Assembly: GCA_903834835.1 (NCBI GenBank)
Contig: CAILKO010000015.1
Span: forward strand, 1 to 53,128
Source: an uncultured Pseudomonadota bacterium
Lineage (GTDB): Bacteria > Pseudomonadota > Gammaproteobacteria > Burkholderiales > SG8-39
Direction of reading: 5' to 3'
DNA: 53,128 nucleotides
The first letter of the stretch is position 1; every line of letters begins with the position of its first letter. The position numbers were made by a program, and so were the translations under genes. The notes below the pieces were generated by a model, which saw nothing but the letters and a program-made list of their open reading frames with translations, was not told the DNA's origin and made no database searches. Below are positions 8,630 through 17,407 of this stretch, piece after piece.

Positions 8630-9610
8630 CTACTGGACCATCTCGATCTTCGCCTCGCGCGCCACCGCCTTCCACATCGCGCGCTGTGCCACCACGTAGC
8701 GACCGAATTCCTCGGGCCCCATGACAATCGGATCGCTGCCGAATTTCGCCATCTGCTCCGCGAAGGCCGCACTCCTGCTCACTTCCTGCACCTCCCTGCC
8801 GAGTCGCGCGACGATGTCGCCCGGCACGCCGGCGGGCGCGAACACGCCCATCCAGCTGACCACCTCGAAACCGGGATAGCCCGACTCCGTCATCGTCGGA
8901 ACGTCGGCCATGGTCGGTATGCGCGCACTTCCCATGTTCGCCAGAACTTTCATCGCGCCCGACTTGACGTGCTGGGTGATCGGCGCGACGCCGGTGAACA
9001 CGAGATCGAGCCGGCCGCCCACCGCATCGACCACTGCCGCCTGGCTTGATTTGTACGGCACATGAAGGATATCCACGCCGGCCCGGAGCTTGAGCAGCTC
9101 GCCCATCATGTGGGTGAGACTGCCGGGGCCCGTGCTCGCGAAACTGAGCTTCCCGGGCTTGGCTTTGGCGGTGGCGATCAATTCCTTTACCGATGAAATG
9201 TTGAGCGAGGCCGGCACGCAGATCACCGGATCGACCTTGGTGATGCTGCCCAGCGGGATGAGGTCACGCGCGGCGTCATAGGGAATCTTGACGGCCGAGG
9301 GCAGGATGTCCAGACCCTCCACGCTGCTGAAGAGCAGCGTATAGCCATCCGGCGCTGACTTGATCGCCGCATCCGTGCCCGGAATGAAGGCACCGCCCGG
9401 ACGATTCTCGACGTTGACCGGCTGCCCCAGCCGCTGGCTGAGCGCGGTTCCCGTGATGCGCGCGATGATGTCGGTCGCACCGCCGGGCGAGGTCGCCGTC
9501 AGCAGCCGGATCGGCTTGTTCGGGTAGGACTGCGCAAGCGCGGAGCCTCCGGACACAACGATGGCGGCACCTGCGAGATGCACTAGAACTTTGCGGTAGC
9601 TGTGTTCCAT
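8630..9610 (-). CDS. Bug-type tripartite tricarboxylate transporter substrate-binding protein
   Basis: The 326-residue product begins with a signal peptide ending SALA and continues SYPNKPIRLLTATSPGGATDIIAR, the typical Bug opening. Further Bug motifs are RPGGAFIPGTDAAIKSAPDGYTLLFSS and DVPTMTESGYPGFEV. It is a periplasmic ligand-binding protein, presumably for an organic acid. It is transcribed between the second Rieske oxygenase (54 bases upstream) and the HSL esterase. It lacks membrane partners in the window, as do the other four Bug proteins here. Confidence 0.9.
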   Translation of the reverse strand: MEHSYRKVLVHLAGAAIVVSGGSALAQSYPNKPIRLLTATSPGGATDIIARITGTALSQRLGQPVNVENRPGGAFIPGTDAAIKSAPDGYTLLFSSVEGLDILPSAVKIPYDAARDLIPLGSITKVDPVICVPASLNISSVKELIATAKAKPGKLSFASTGPGSLTHMMGELLKLRAGVDILHVPYKSSQAAVVDAVGGRLDLVFTGVAPITQHVKSGAMKVLANMGSARIPTMADVPTMTESGYPGFEVVSWMGVFAPAGVPGDIVARLGREVQEVSRSAAFAEQMAKFGSDPIVMGPEEFGRYVVAQRAMWKAVAREAKIEMVQ

Positions 9611-9664
9611 ATCCCCTCCTCCGTGATGATGACTGCCCGTCGCCGGGCGCTTCGGCTCAGTCGC

Positions 9665-10999
9665 TCAGGATGCCGTTTCCGGCAGCATGAACACCTGGCG
9701 ATGGCTTGCACCGACCGGCACAGGCAGCGTTGCGTGTCCCGGTGGAACCAGTTCACCGCGCGCGACGCGGCGCTCGGACTCGCGCAGGAATTCCACGATC
9801 TCCGAGCGCAGCGGATTGAAGCGCTCGAATGCCCAGCCGAACTGGACGCGCTCGCTCTCCGGTACATGGTCGCGGCCGTTGTAGGCGTGCAGCTCCTCGG
9901 CAAACACGATGCAGCGATTCGCCTCCGGGTCGCGGTAGATGCCGATCGAGGGATCCTGCCCCTGCTCGACGCGTGCCATCTGTTCTTCGAGCATGCGGCG
10001 CATCATCGCGATGCCGACGTCCGACTGCCCCAGGTGTTCGAGGTGGCGCTCCGCGATCTCGCCCTGCCCCACCCAGGCCATGAAGTCCTGCACCAGCAGC
10101 ACTTCGGTCATGACCCGGCCGTATTCGTCCTGCAGCGGAATTTCATAGACGGGCACCTGCTCCTGCCCCTGGACCGGCATGCCGGTGCGGTAGCCGTTGT
10201 AGGTGAGATGCAGCGTATGCGTGTCGTCCACCGGCACGCGCCACTGGTAGGTGCCGTTGGAGCGCAGGATGTTCGGGAATACGAGCGGGTGGCCGACGGT
10301 CCAGTTCTCGTCGGCTTCGCTCTGACCTTCCATCACGCGGCGCTTCACGATGCCCTGCGAAAACTCGTCGAAGCCGATCTTCACGTGGCGCGCGCGGTTG
10401 CGCGCGACGATGGGCTTCCCCTGGCGCTCCCACACATAGTCCATGTAGCGACCGTGCAGCCACTCCACGTGCACCGGATCGAGCGCGTTCTCGACGCACT
10501 GCAGCCAGTTGCAGGGCAGCGTCGTGATGCCGATATGGCGCACGACGTTGTCCCAGACCAGCAGATCGAGTTGCGGCAGCAGCGGCGCAGGCTGCGGGCC
10601 CAGATAGGCGAAGACCAGGCCGCCCAGCGCCTCGACGGGATAGGCCTTGATGCCGACCTGCTCCCGGAAACCCGCGGCGCGCTCCGCCGGCTGTTCCAGA
10701 CAGCGGCCTGCGGTATCGAACATCCAGCCGTGATAGGCGCAGCGCAGACCCTCTTCCTCCGGGACGCCGTACTCCAGCGACACGCGCCGATGCGGGCAGC
10801 GATGATCCACCAGCCCGAGCCGGCCCGATCGGTCGCGGAACAGCACCAGGTCCTCGCCGAGCAGACGGACCTTCTTCACCGGGTTCTCGTCCAGATCCGC
10901 GAGCGGTGCGATCGGGTGCCAGTAGTAACGCAGCAGCTTGCCGCCCGGCGTGCCCGGTCCGACCCGGGTGAGCCGCTCGTTCTGTTCCAAAGTGAGCAT
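9665..10999 (-). CDS. Rieske [2Fe-2S] aromatic ring-hydroxylating oxygenase, alpha subunit
   Basis: This second terminal oxygenase has 444 residues. Rieske ligands are Cys68/His70 (CPHRR) and Cys87/His90 (CAYHGW); the catalytic iron site is Asp174, His177 and His182 in NALDPVHVEWLH. The start at 10999 is fixed by AAGGAGG seven bases upstream, although the frame is open to 11083. It resembles phthalate 4,5-dioxygenase oxygenase-type proteins more than alpha3beta3 dioxygenases, and no beta subunit is present. A reductase must be supplied from elsewhere. Its sequence differs enough from the oxygenase at 2174-3415 to suggest a different substrate. Confidence 0.92.
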   Translation of the reverse strand: MLTLEQNERLTRVGPGTPGGKLLRYYWHPIAPLADLDENPVKKVRLLGEDLVLFRDRSGRLGLVDHRCPHRRVSLEYGVPEEEGLRCAYHGWMFDTAGRCLEQPAERAAGFREQVGIKAYPVEALGGLVFAYLGPQPAPLLPQLDLLVWDNVVRHIGITTLPCNWLQCVENALDPVHVEWLHGRYMDYVWERQGKPIVARNRARHVKIGFDEFSQGIVKRRVMEGQSEADENWTVGHPLVFPNILRSNGTYQWRVPVDDTHTLHLTYNGYRTGMPVQGQEQVPVYEIPLQDEYGRVMTEVLLVQDFMAWVGQGEIAERHLEHLGQSDVGIAMMRRMLEEQMARVEQGQDPSIGIYRDPEANRCIVFAEELHAYNGRDHVPESERVQFGWAFERFNPLRSEIVEFLRESERRVARGELVPPGHATLPVPVGASHRQVFMLPETAS

Positions 11000-11111
11000 G
11001 CGTGCCTCCTTGTCGCCTCGGCAGCTATCCCGCCTGCCGGTCCATCCTCCGGCGACGATGCTACTCCCCCGCGCTACCGCCACAATCGGTGTTTCACAAC
11101 ACCGGCCGCAC

Positions 11112-11993
11112 TCAGCCCCCCGGGTGCCGGCCCAGAAAATCGATCAGTACGCTGTTGAACAGCGCCGGCCGTTCCCAGTAGACGGAGTGGCCGGCCGCGG
11201 TGGCGATCATCCATTCGCAGTGCGGCACGAGCGCCGCCGTCATGCGGATGATGTGCGGCGGTGAATAGACATCCGCCTCCCCGCCCAGGAGCAGCACGGG
11301 CATTTTCAGAGCCGCCACGTCCTCCGGGCCGATGCGGCGGCGGGCGGGCTGGTGCGCGCGGCGCAGATCGCGATGATGCTCCGGGTCGACCAGGCTGATC
11401 GCGTTAAGTTCGATCCACTTCTCCAGCCCCTCGGGACAGGCCGCGCAGTAGCTGCCGCTCAGTTCGCGAAACCACGCGGGCAGCGCTTCCCAGGCTGCGG
11501 GCCGGATGCGGCGCTGCAGTTCGGCGATCGGGCCGATCGTCTGGCCGAGCGGATTGCCCGCCACCGCGAGACTGAGCAGCTGCGCCGGATAGTGCAGCGC
11601 ATACTCCGCCGCCACACCGCCGCCCGCCGCAACGCCGAGCAGATGGAAACGCCCCACACCGAGCGCATCGACCAGTGCCTGCAGATCGTCGATGGCCACC
11701 ACGGCTTGCGCCGCATCGACCGCGCTCGATCCCACATAGCCGCGGCGCGAATAGGCGATCGCGCGATAGCCCGCGCGCGCGAGTGCCGGCAGCTGATAGC
11801 CCCACAGCAGGCCGCTGCCTGCCGCCGCATGCAGCAGCACGACCGTCTCGCCCGAGCCGCCGGTATCGCGATACCAGAGATGGCCGTTCTTCACCTGCAC
11901 GATGCCGTCGTCGAACTTCGCCGCCTGCGGCAGTGCAAACGGCGCGTAGGGATCCTCGGCGTTGTTCAGGGCGTCGTGCTGGGCAAGCTTCAT
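11112..11993 (-). CDS. Alpha/beta-hydrolase fold protein with nucleophile Ser replaced by Ala
   Basis: The 293-residue protein has the fold markers ETVVLLHAAAGSG (oxyanion region), a candidate acid in GGEADVYSPP and the C-terminal histidine in AAGHSVYWERP. At the nucleophile elbow, where G-x-S-x-G is expected, the sequence is LLGVAAGGG, so the serine position holds alanine. The protein may be a non-hydrolytic member (carbon-carbon lyase, binding protein) or inactive. It lies upstream of the second Rieske gene (112 bases) in the same direction and is divergent from the Bug gene at 12090. Confidence 0.8.
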   Translation of the reverse strand: MKLAQHDALNNAEDPYAPFALPQAAKFDDGIVQVKNGHLWYRDTGGSGETVVLLHAAAGSGLLWGYQLPALARAGYRAIAYSRRGYVGSSAVDAAQAVVAIDDLQALVDALGVGRFHLLGVAAGGGVAAEYALHYPAQLLSLAVAGNPLGQTIGPIAELQRRIRPAAWEALPAWFRELSGSYCAACPEGLEKWIELNAISLVDPEHHRDLRRAHQPARRRIGPEDVAALKMPVLLLGGEADVYSPPHIIRMTAALVPHCEWMIATAAGHSVYWERPALFNSVLIDFLGRHPGG

Positions 11994-12089
11994 GCTGGCA
12001 ATCCCGGATTCGTGCTGGAACAGGAAAGGCCGCCGCGCGGCCCGCTGCTATATTTGTAACCGGAATTCCGACCCTGAGGAGGAGGAAAG

Positions 12090-13064
12090 ATGAAACGAAC
12101 GCCCGCACCGGCGCGCATCGCGCTCGCCCTGGCCTTGCTCGCACTGCCTCTTGCGGCAGGCGCGCAGGATTTTCCGAGCCGCACGATCCGCATGATCGTC
12201 CCCTACGCGGGCGGCGGTCTGCCCGATCCGCTCACGCGCGTGATTGCGCAGTCCTTTGCCGCCACCTTCGGGCAGTCCGCGATCGTCGAGCAGAAGCCGG
12301 GCGCGGGCGGGCTCACCGCGATCCAGGAACTGCTCAAGGCGCCGGCCGACGGCCACACGCTGATGTTCGTCGATCCCTCGCAATGGGCGATACAGCCGAA
12401 CCTGCGCCCGGGCGCCTACGATCCGCTGAAGGACTTCGCGCCGATCGGCATCGTCGGGCGCTCGATCCTGTACCTGATGGTGCGCGAGGATCTGAAGGTC
12501 GCGAACCTGCAGGAATTCGTCGCGCTCGCGAAATCGAAGCCCGGCGTGCTGAGCTATGGCACGCCCGGCAACGGCAGCCTGCACCACCTCTTCATGGAAA
12601 CGCTGAAGGCGCAATACGGCATCGACATCGTGCACGTTCCGTTCAAGGGCGCCGTGCTTGCCTTCCAGGCCTTCATGGCCGGCGATCTGGGCGTGGCCGT
12701 GCAGGCCATCCTCACCGCCGAACCGCAGATGAAATCGGGCACCATGCGTCGCATCCTCGCCGGCTCGTCGCAACGCTCGCGCTTCGTGCCGAACGTGCCC
12801 TCGCTGGCGGAAGCGGGCATCGAGGGCAATTTCGCGGGCGACCTCGGCTATATCGCGCGCGGCGGCACGCCGAAACCCGTTGTCGACAAGCTCGCGGCCG
12901 CACTTGCCAAGGCGGTGCAGAACCCGGACTTCCAGAAGCAGCTCGAGAATTTCTACGCGGATCCGCTCTTCAGGACGCCCGAGCAGTTCGCCGAAACCAT
13001 CCGAGCCGACCTGCCGCGCTACGCCCGCGCGATCAAGATCGCCGGCGCCAAGGCGACGGACTGA
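12090..13064 (+). CDS. Bug-type tripartite tricarboxylate transporter substrate-binding protein
   Basis: The 324-residue product has a signal peptide ending AAGA, then QDFPSRTIRMIVPYAGGGLPDPLTR, a Bug signature, and KPGAGGLTAIQELLKAPADGHTL. The ribosome site GAGGAGGAAAG sits immediately upstream of ATG 12090. It is a single plus-strand gene between two minus-strand groups. Its last 32 bases overlap the end of the convergent 3-hydroxyacyl-CoA dehydrogenase gene. Ligand unknown. Confidence 0.9.
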   Translation: MKRTPAPARIALALALLALPLAAGAQDFPSRTIRMIVPYAGGGLPDPLTRVIAQSFAATFGQSAIVEQKPGAGGLTAIQELLKAPADGHTLMFVDPSQWAIQPNLRPGAYDPLKDFAPIGIVGRSILYLMVREDLKVANLQEFVALAKSKPGVLSYGTPGNGSLHHLFMETLKAQYGIDIVHVPFKGAVLAFQAFMAGDLGVAVQAILTAEPQMKSGTMRRILAGSSQRSRFVPNVPSLAEAGIEGNFAGDLGYIARGGTPKPVVDKLAAALAKAVQNPDFQKQLENFYADPLFRTPEQFAETIRADLPRYARAIKIAGAKATD

Positions 13065-14055
13065 GCGGCGCGTAGAGCAGCTTCAGCAGGGCGAGAAAGA
13101 TCCGGTCGCGCCGGGCGCGTTTCGCTGCGGCACTGCGCGCGGTATAGGTATAGAAGCCGCGCTCGGTCTTGATGCCGAGATGACCCGCGGCAATCAGCTT
13201 CGCAACCGCCGCCGGCAGTTTCGCATCCGACTTGATCAGCGGCGCGAGGTTGCGGAACACCGCGCCGTGCACATCCAGTCCGCCGAAGTCCCCGACTTCG
13301 AGCTGCCCCAGTGCCGCGAGCCGGAAGCCCAGCGCGCCGCGCACCGCCGCATCGAGATCCTCCGCGCTGGCGACGCCCTGATCCAGCAGGTCCCAGACTT
13401 CGCGCATCAGCGCCGCCTGGATGCGGTTCACGAGAAAACCCGGTATTTCGCGGCGCAGCAGGATGGCCTCCTTGCCGAGCCGCCGGACAAGCGCGAGCGT
13501 GGCGCGCGTCGTGGCCGCATTTGTGCGAGGGCCGGGCACCACTTCCACCACCGGCACGATATGCGGCGGATTGAACCAGTGGGTCACGATGGCGCGTTCC
13601 GGATGCTGCATCTTCGCCGCGGACTGCGAAATCATGAAGGTCGAGGAATTGCTCGCGATGATGGCCGAGGGCGGCACCAGCGCCTCGATGCGCGCGAAGA
13701 GCGCCTGCTTGACCGCCAGATCCTCGCGCACCGCCTCGGTGACGAACTGCGCCTCGCGCAGGGCGCCGGCTTCGCTGTCCGCAACATGGATGCGCGCGAG
13801 CACCGGCTCGATCAGCGCGCGCTTCAGCAGCCCGGCATCGGCGAGATCCTCCAGATTGCCGCGCACGCGACGCTGCAGCGACGATCGCGCCGCGCGTACC
13901 TCGTCGAAACCGGTCACCTGGAACCCGGCGAGCGCGAAAGACTGGGCGATGCCGTGCCCCATCGTGCCCAGACCGAGCACGGCCACCTGGCGGATGGCGT
14001 TCCGCGATGCCAGGGACGGGCGCGGCGCTGCGGGTGCGTGATCTGCTTTTTTCAT
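13033..14055 (-). CDS. 3-hydroxyacyl-CoA dehydrogenase family protein
   Basis: The 340-residue product oxidises a 3-hydroxyacyl-CoA to the 3-oxoacyl-CoA with NAD. The Rossmann motif GLGTMGHGIAQ is at residues 28-38; the SNSSTF segment and HWFNPPHIVPVVEVVPG contain the conserved Ser, His and Glu. A C-terminal domain with DFGGLDVHGAVFRNL and the closing GIKTERGFYTY match short monofunctional members of the FadB C-terminal family. The last 32 bases overlap the convergent Bug gene. It could serve the CoA pathways encoded elsewhere in the window. Confidence 0.9.
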   Translation of the reverse strand: MKKADHAPAAPRPSLASRNAIRQVAVLGLGTMGHGIAQSFALAGFQVTGFDEVRAARSSLQRRVRGNLEDLADAGLLKRALIEPVLARIHVADSEAGALREAQFVTEAVREDLAVKQALFARIEALVPPSAIIASNSSTFMISQSAAKMQHPERAIVTHWFNPPHIVPVVEVVPGPRTNAATTRATLALVRRLGKEAILLRREIPGFLVNRIQAALMREVWDLLDQGVASAEDLDAAVRGALGFRLAALGQLEVGDFGGLDVHGAVFRNLAPLIKSDAKLPAAVAKLIAAGHLGIKTERGFYTYTARSAAAKRARRDRIFLALLKLLYAPLSPSPWRRRS

Positions 14056-14117
14056 GAGTGCGGGTCGTGTGGGTTGCGTTCCCGCCGAGTGTACTGCCGC
14101 GGCTGCAGCTGCCGCGT

Positions 14118-16715
14118 TCAGCCGAGCGCGCGCAGGGCGGCCTGCACGATCGCGGCACGGTCCACCGCGAAATGGCGCCGCAGCGCCGCGCGCGTATCGC
14201 TCATGCCGAAACCGTCCGTACCGAGCGACACGAAGCGCCGATCCACCCAGGGTCGCACGAGGTCGGGCAACGCGCGCACATAGTCGGAAACCGCAACCAC
14301 CGGACCGGGATGATCGGCGAGGCAGGACGCGATCCAGGGCTTGCCACCGCCCGCATCGCAGGCCATGCCATCGCGACGCAGCTCGGTCCAGCTCGTGACG
14401 CTCCAGACATCGGCACCGATGCGATGCTCGCGCGCCAGATCGTCTGCTGCCGAAAGCGCCTCGCGCAACAGCGTTCCGGAGCCGAGCAGATTCACCCGTG
14501 CCCTGAATTTCCCTTTGGCGGCGCTCAGCCGGTACATGCCGCGCCGGATGCCCGCTTCGGCGCCCGCGGGCATCGCCGGCTGCACATAGTTCTCGTTCAT
14601 GACGGTGACGTAATAGAACACGTCCTCCTGCTCGACCAGCATGCGCCGCATGCCGTCCTGCAGGATCACCGCGAGCTCGTAGCCGTAGCAGGGATCCCAG
14701 GCGATGCAGTTCGGGATCGTGGAGGCGACAAGATGCGAACTCGCATCCTGGTGCTGCAGGCCTTCGCCCGAGAGCGTCGTGCGGCCCGCGGTCGCACCGA
14801 TCAGAAAGCCGCGGGCGCGCGAATCCGCCGCCGCCCAGATGAGATCGCCGACGCGCTGGAAGCCGAACATCGAGTAGAACGCGTAGAAGGGCAGCATCGG
14901 CACGCCGTGCACGCTGTACGAGCTGGCCGCGGCGATCCAGGAGGCGAGCGCCCCGGCCTCGGTGATGCCCTCTTCCAGAATCTGCCCGTCGCGCGCCTCG
15001 CGGTAATAGAGCAGCTCGTCGCGGTCTTCCGGCTCGTAGAGCTGGCCGAGCGGCGCATAGATGCCGGCCTGACGGAACAGCGACTGCATGCCGAAGGTGC
15101 GCGCCTCGTCCGCGACGATCGGTACCAGATGGCGCCCGAGCGCGGGATCCTTCAGCAGCTGCGCAAGGATTGCGACGAAGACCGTGGTCGTCGACTGCTC
15201 CCGTGTGCCCGATCCGGCAAGCATCCGCGCAAATGTCTCGAGCGCGGGCACCGGCAGCACCGGGGCGGCGGACTCGCGCGCCGGCATATACCCGCCAAGC
15301 GCCGCACGGCGCTCGTGCAGATACTTCATCTCCGGCGCATCCGGCGCGGGTTTCAGGAAGCGCAGGCTGGCAAGATCATCGTCCGTAAGCGGCAAGGCGA
15401 AGCGTTCGCGAAATTCCTTCAGCGCCTAGATATCGAGCTTCTTCTGCTGGTGCGTGGTCATGCGCCCCTGACCCCAGTGGCCCATGCCGTAGCCCTTCTT
15501 GGTCTGGGCAAGCACCACGCTCGGGCGGCCCGATTGCCGGGACTGCGCCACCGCCGCCGCATAGGCCGCATGCACCTTCAGCGGATCGTGCCCGCCGCGG
15601 TGCAGCCTGTCGATATCGGCATCCGACATGTCCGCCACCAGACGCTGCAGCTCGGGATACTTGTTGAAGAACTGCTGCCGGTTGAAGCCGCCGTCGGTCG
15701 CCGCATAGCGCTGCAGTTCGCCATCCAGGGTCTCGTGCAGCCGGCGCAGCAGCGCACCGTCACTGTCGCGCGCGAAGAGCGGATCCCAGTCCGAGCCCCA
15801 GAGGAGCTTCACCACGTTCCAGCCCGCTCCGGCAAACAGCCGCTCCAGTTCCTGGATGATCGAACCGTTGCCGCGCACCGGGCCGTCCAGCCGCTGCAGA
15901 TTGCAGTTCACGACGAAGCTCAGGTTGTCGAGATTCTCGCGCGCTGCGATCGACAGGCCCGCGAGCGACTCCGGCTCGTCCATCTCGCCGTCGCCGACGA
16001 AGGCCCATACACGGCGCGCGGAGGACGGGAGGATGCCGCGATGCTCCAGATGCCGCATGAAGCGCGCGCCGTATACCGCCTGCAGCGGGCCGAGCCCCAT
16101 GGAACCGGTGGGGAACTGCCAGAAGTCCGGCATCAGCCAGGGATGGCAGTAGGAGGAAAGCCCGCCGCCGGCGGATTCGCGCCGGTAGCTCGCGAGCTGT
16201 GCTTCGCTCAGCCGCCCCTCCAGATAGGCGCGCGCATAGATGCCGGGCGCCGAGTGCGGCTGGAAGTAGACGAGGTCTCCGTCCCGACCCGCGCGGAAAA
16301 AGTGATTGAACCCCACCTCGAACAGATCCGCGGCCGAGGCATAGCTCGCGATATGTCCGCCGAGTTCCGCGTGCTGGCGGTTCGCGCGCACGACCATCGC
16401 GAGCGCATTCCAGCGCACGATCGCCGACAGGCGCTGCTCGACCGGCAGGTTTCCCGGAAAGGGCGGCTGCGCATCGAGCGCCACCGTATTGCGATAGGCG
16501 GTGTTGAAGAGCGCGGGCAAGGCCGAACGACGCCCGCGCGCGCGTTCGATCAGCGCGTTCAGCAGGAATTCCGCGCGCCCTTCGCCATGCGCGGCGATGC
16601 TCGCATCGAGCGCCTCCAGCCATTCGCGCGTCTCGCCGGGATCGGCATCGGCCGCCAGACGCGGCCAGACGCTCCAGATGGCGGCCTGTGCCGCCTGATC
16701 GTGTGGATCGGACAT
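14118..16715 (-). pseudogene. aceE: Homodimeric 2-oxoacid dehydrogenase E1 (AceE type), interrupted by in-frame TAG
   Basis: AceE is the thiamine-diphosphate E1 of pyruvate dehydrogenase. The first part (ATG 16715) has FNTAYRNTV, the ThDP motif GDGEMDEPES at 241-250 with downstream NCNLQRLDGPVRGNG, and TKKGYGMGHWGQGRMTTHQQKKLDI. Then TAG occurs at 15428-15426. In exactly the same frame the protein continues ALKEFRERFALPLTDDDL to 14118, with MKYLHERRAALGGYMP, GRTTLSGEGLQHQD and a normal C-terminus. Restoring one codon (GAG, Glu, is one base away) gives about 865 residues, close to E. coli AceE (887). No aceF or lpd lies nearby. The divergent Lrp-type regulator recalls the mdeR/mdeB arrangement for 2-oxobutyrate. 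Nonsense mutation, sequencing error or recoding remain possible. Confidence 0.85.
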
Positions 16716-16787
16716 GGGCCGGGACTGTAACCGCAGGGGCGCCGCATGGGCTGTCGAATTGGAAGACCGGATCGACCCTGCGCAGCA

Positions 16788-16808
16788 TAAAATTCCGCCA
16801 ATTACATT
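16788..16808 (+). promoter_or_regulatory. Possible -10 element and AT-rich Lrp-type site
   Basis: TAAAAT at 16788-16793 lies 29 bases before the Lrp-type start codon. It begins an AT-rich patch, AAATTCCGCCAATTACATTTT, unlike the GC-rich surroundings. Lrp/AsnC proteins often bind such AT-rich imperfect repeats (AATT...AATT here) in the region shared with a divergent target gene. No convincing -35 is seen. Confidence 0.35.
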
Positions 16809-16822
16809 TTTCACCAAAGAAT

Positions 16823-17356
16823 ATGCCGACCCAGCCACTCGACCGCATCGACCTGCGCATCCTGAACCGTCTGCAGGACAATGCGCGCCTAAGCAACGTG
16901 GAACTGGCGCGCGCCGTGCATCTGTCGCCCTCGCCCTGCCTCGCGCGCGTGCGCCGGCTGGAGGAATCGGGCGTCATCAGCCGCCATGTCACGCTGCTCG
17001 ATCCGATCGCGGTCGGGCTCAACGTGTCGGTGTTCATCCAGGTCAGCCTGGAGAAGCAGGTCGAGCGTGCGCTCGACGTGTTCGAAAAAGCCATTGCCGC
17101 CCGACCCGAGGTGATGGAGTGCTACCTGATGACCGGCGACTCCGACTACCTGCTGCGCGTCGTGGTGCCGGACGTGCCCGCGCTCGAGCATTTCATCGTC
17201 AACGTGCTCTCGCGCGTACCCGGGGTCGGCAACATCCGCTCGAGCTTCGCGCTGAAGCAGGTCAAGTACAAGACGGCCCTGCCCCTTGCCGAGCCACCTG
17301 TCGTGCGCGCCGGCCGCGCGAAAACGCGTGCCCGCCCTGCGAAACGCGCGTTGTGA
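16823..17356 (+). CDS. Lrp/AsnC family transcriptional regulator
   Basis: The 177-residue product opens [47 protein letters not shown], a classic Lrp winged-helix DNA-binding domain, followed by the ligand-binding RAM domain ([31 protein letters not shown]). The start at 16823 is chosen because it begins right before the HTH; the frame is open further upstream over the divergent gene promoter. A basic tail ([16 protein letters not shown]) is an extension beyond the usual length. It is divergent from the aceE-type gene by 107 bases and probably senses an amino acid or a 2-oxoacid linked to it. Confidence 0.93.
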   Translation: MPTQPLDRIDLRILNRLQDNARLSNVELARAVHLSPSPCLARVRRLEESGVISRHVTLLDPIAVGLNVSVFIQVSLEKQVERALDVFEKAIAARPEVMECYLMTGDSDYLLRVVVPDVPALEHFIVNVLSRVPGVGNIRSSFALKQVKYKTALPLAEPPVVRAGRAKTRARPAKRAL

Positions 17357-17407
17357 GCGCCGCCGGCCTCGCGTAGTGTCACGCGCTACCGAACTGCGGG
17401 ACGAACC

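Noticed and set aside
12052..12061. Additional GTAAC operator site upstream of the Bug gene at 12090
   Set aside because: Only one half-site (TTTGTAACC) is present; no matching GTTAC occurs at six-base spacing.
14118..15395. The second half of aceE as a separate functional gene from a TTG start
   Set aside because: No usual two-subunit E1 has this split point; the halves are in the same frame and the ten codons between them match the family.
15426..15428. UAG recoding (pyrrolysine-like) in the aceE-type gene
   Set aside because: No recoding element is visible, this position is not catalytic, and a nonsense mutation or sequence error is simpler.
14058..16730. Very long open frame opposite the aceE-type gene (890 codons)
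   Set aside because: It is Arg/His/Gln-rich without any family motif and is the GC-driven mirror of a gene with clear AceE motifs. Similar mirrors over 27036-29348, 35685-38522 and 21257-23404 were rejected for the same reason.
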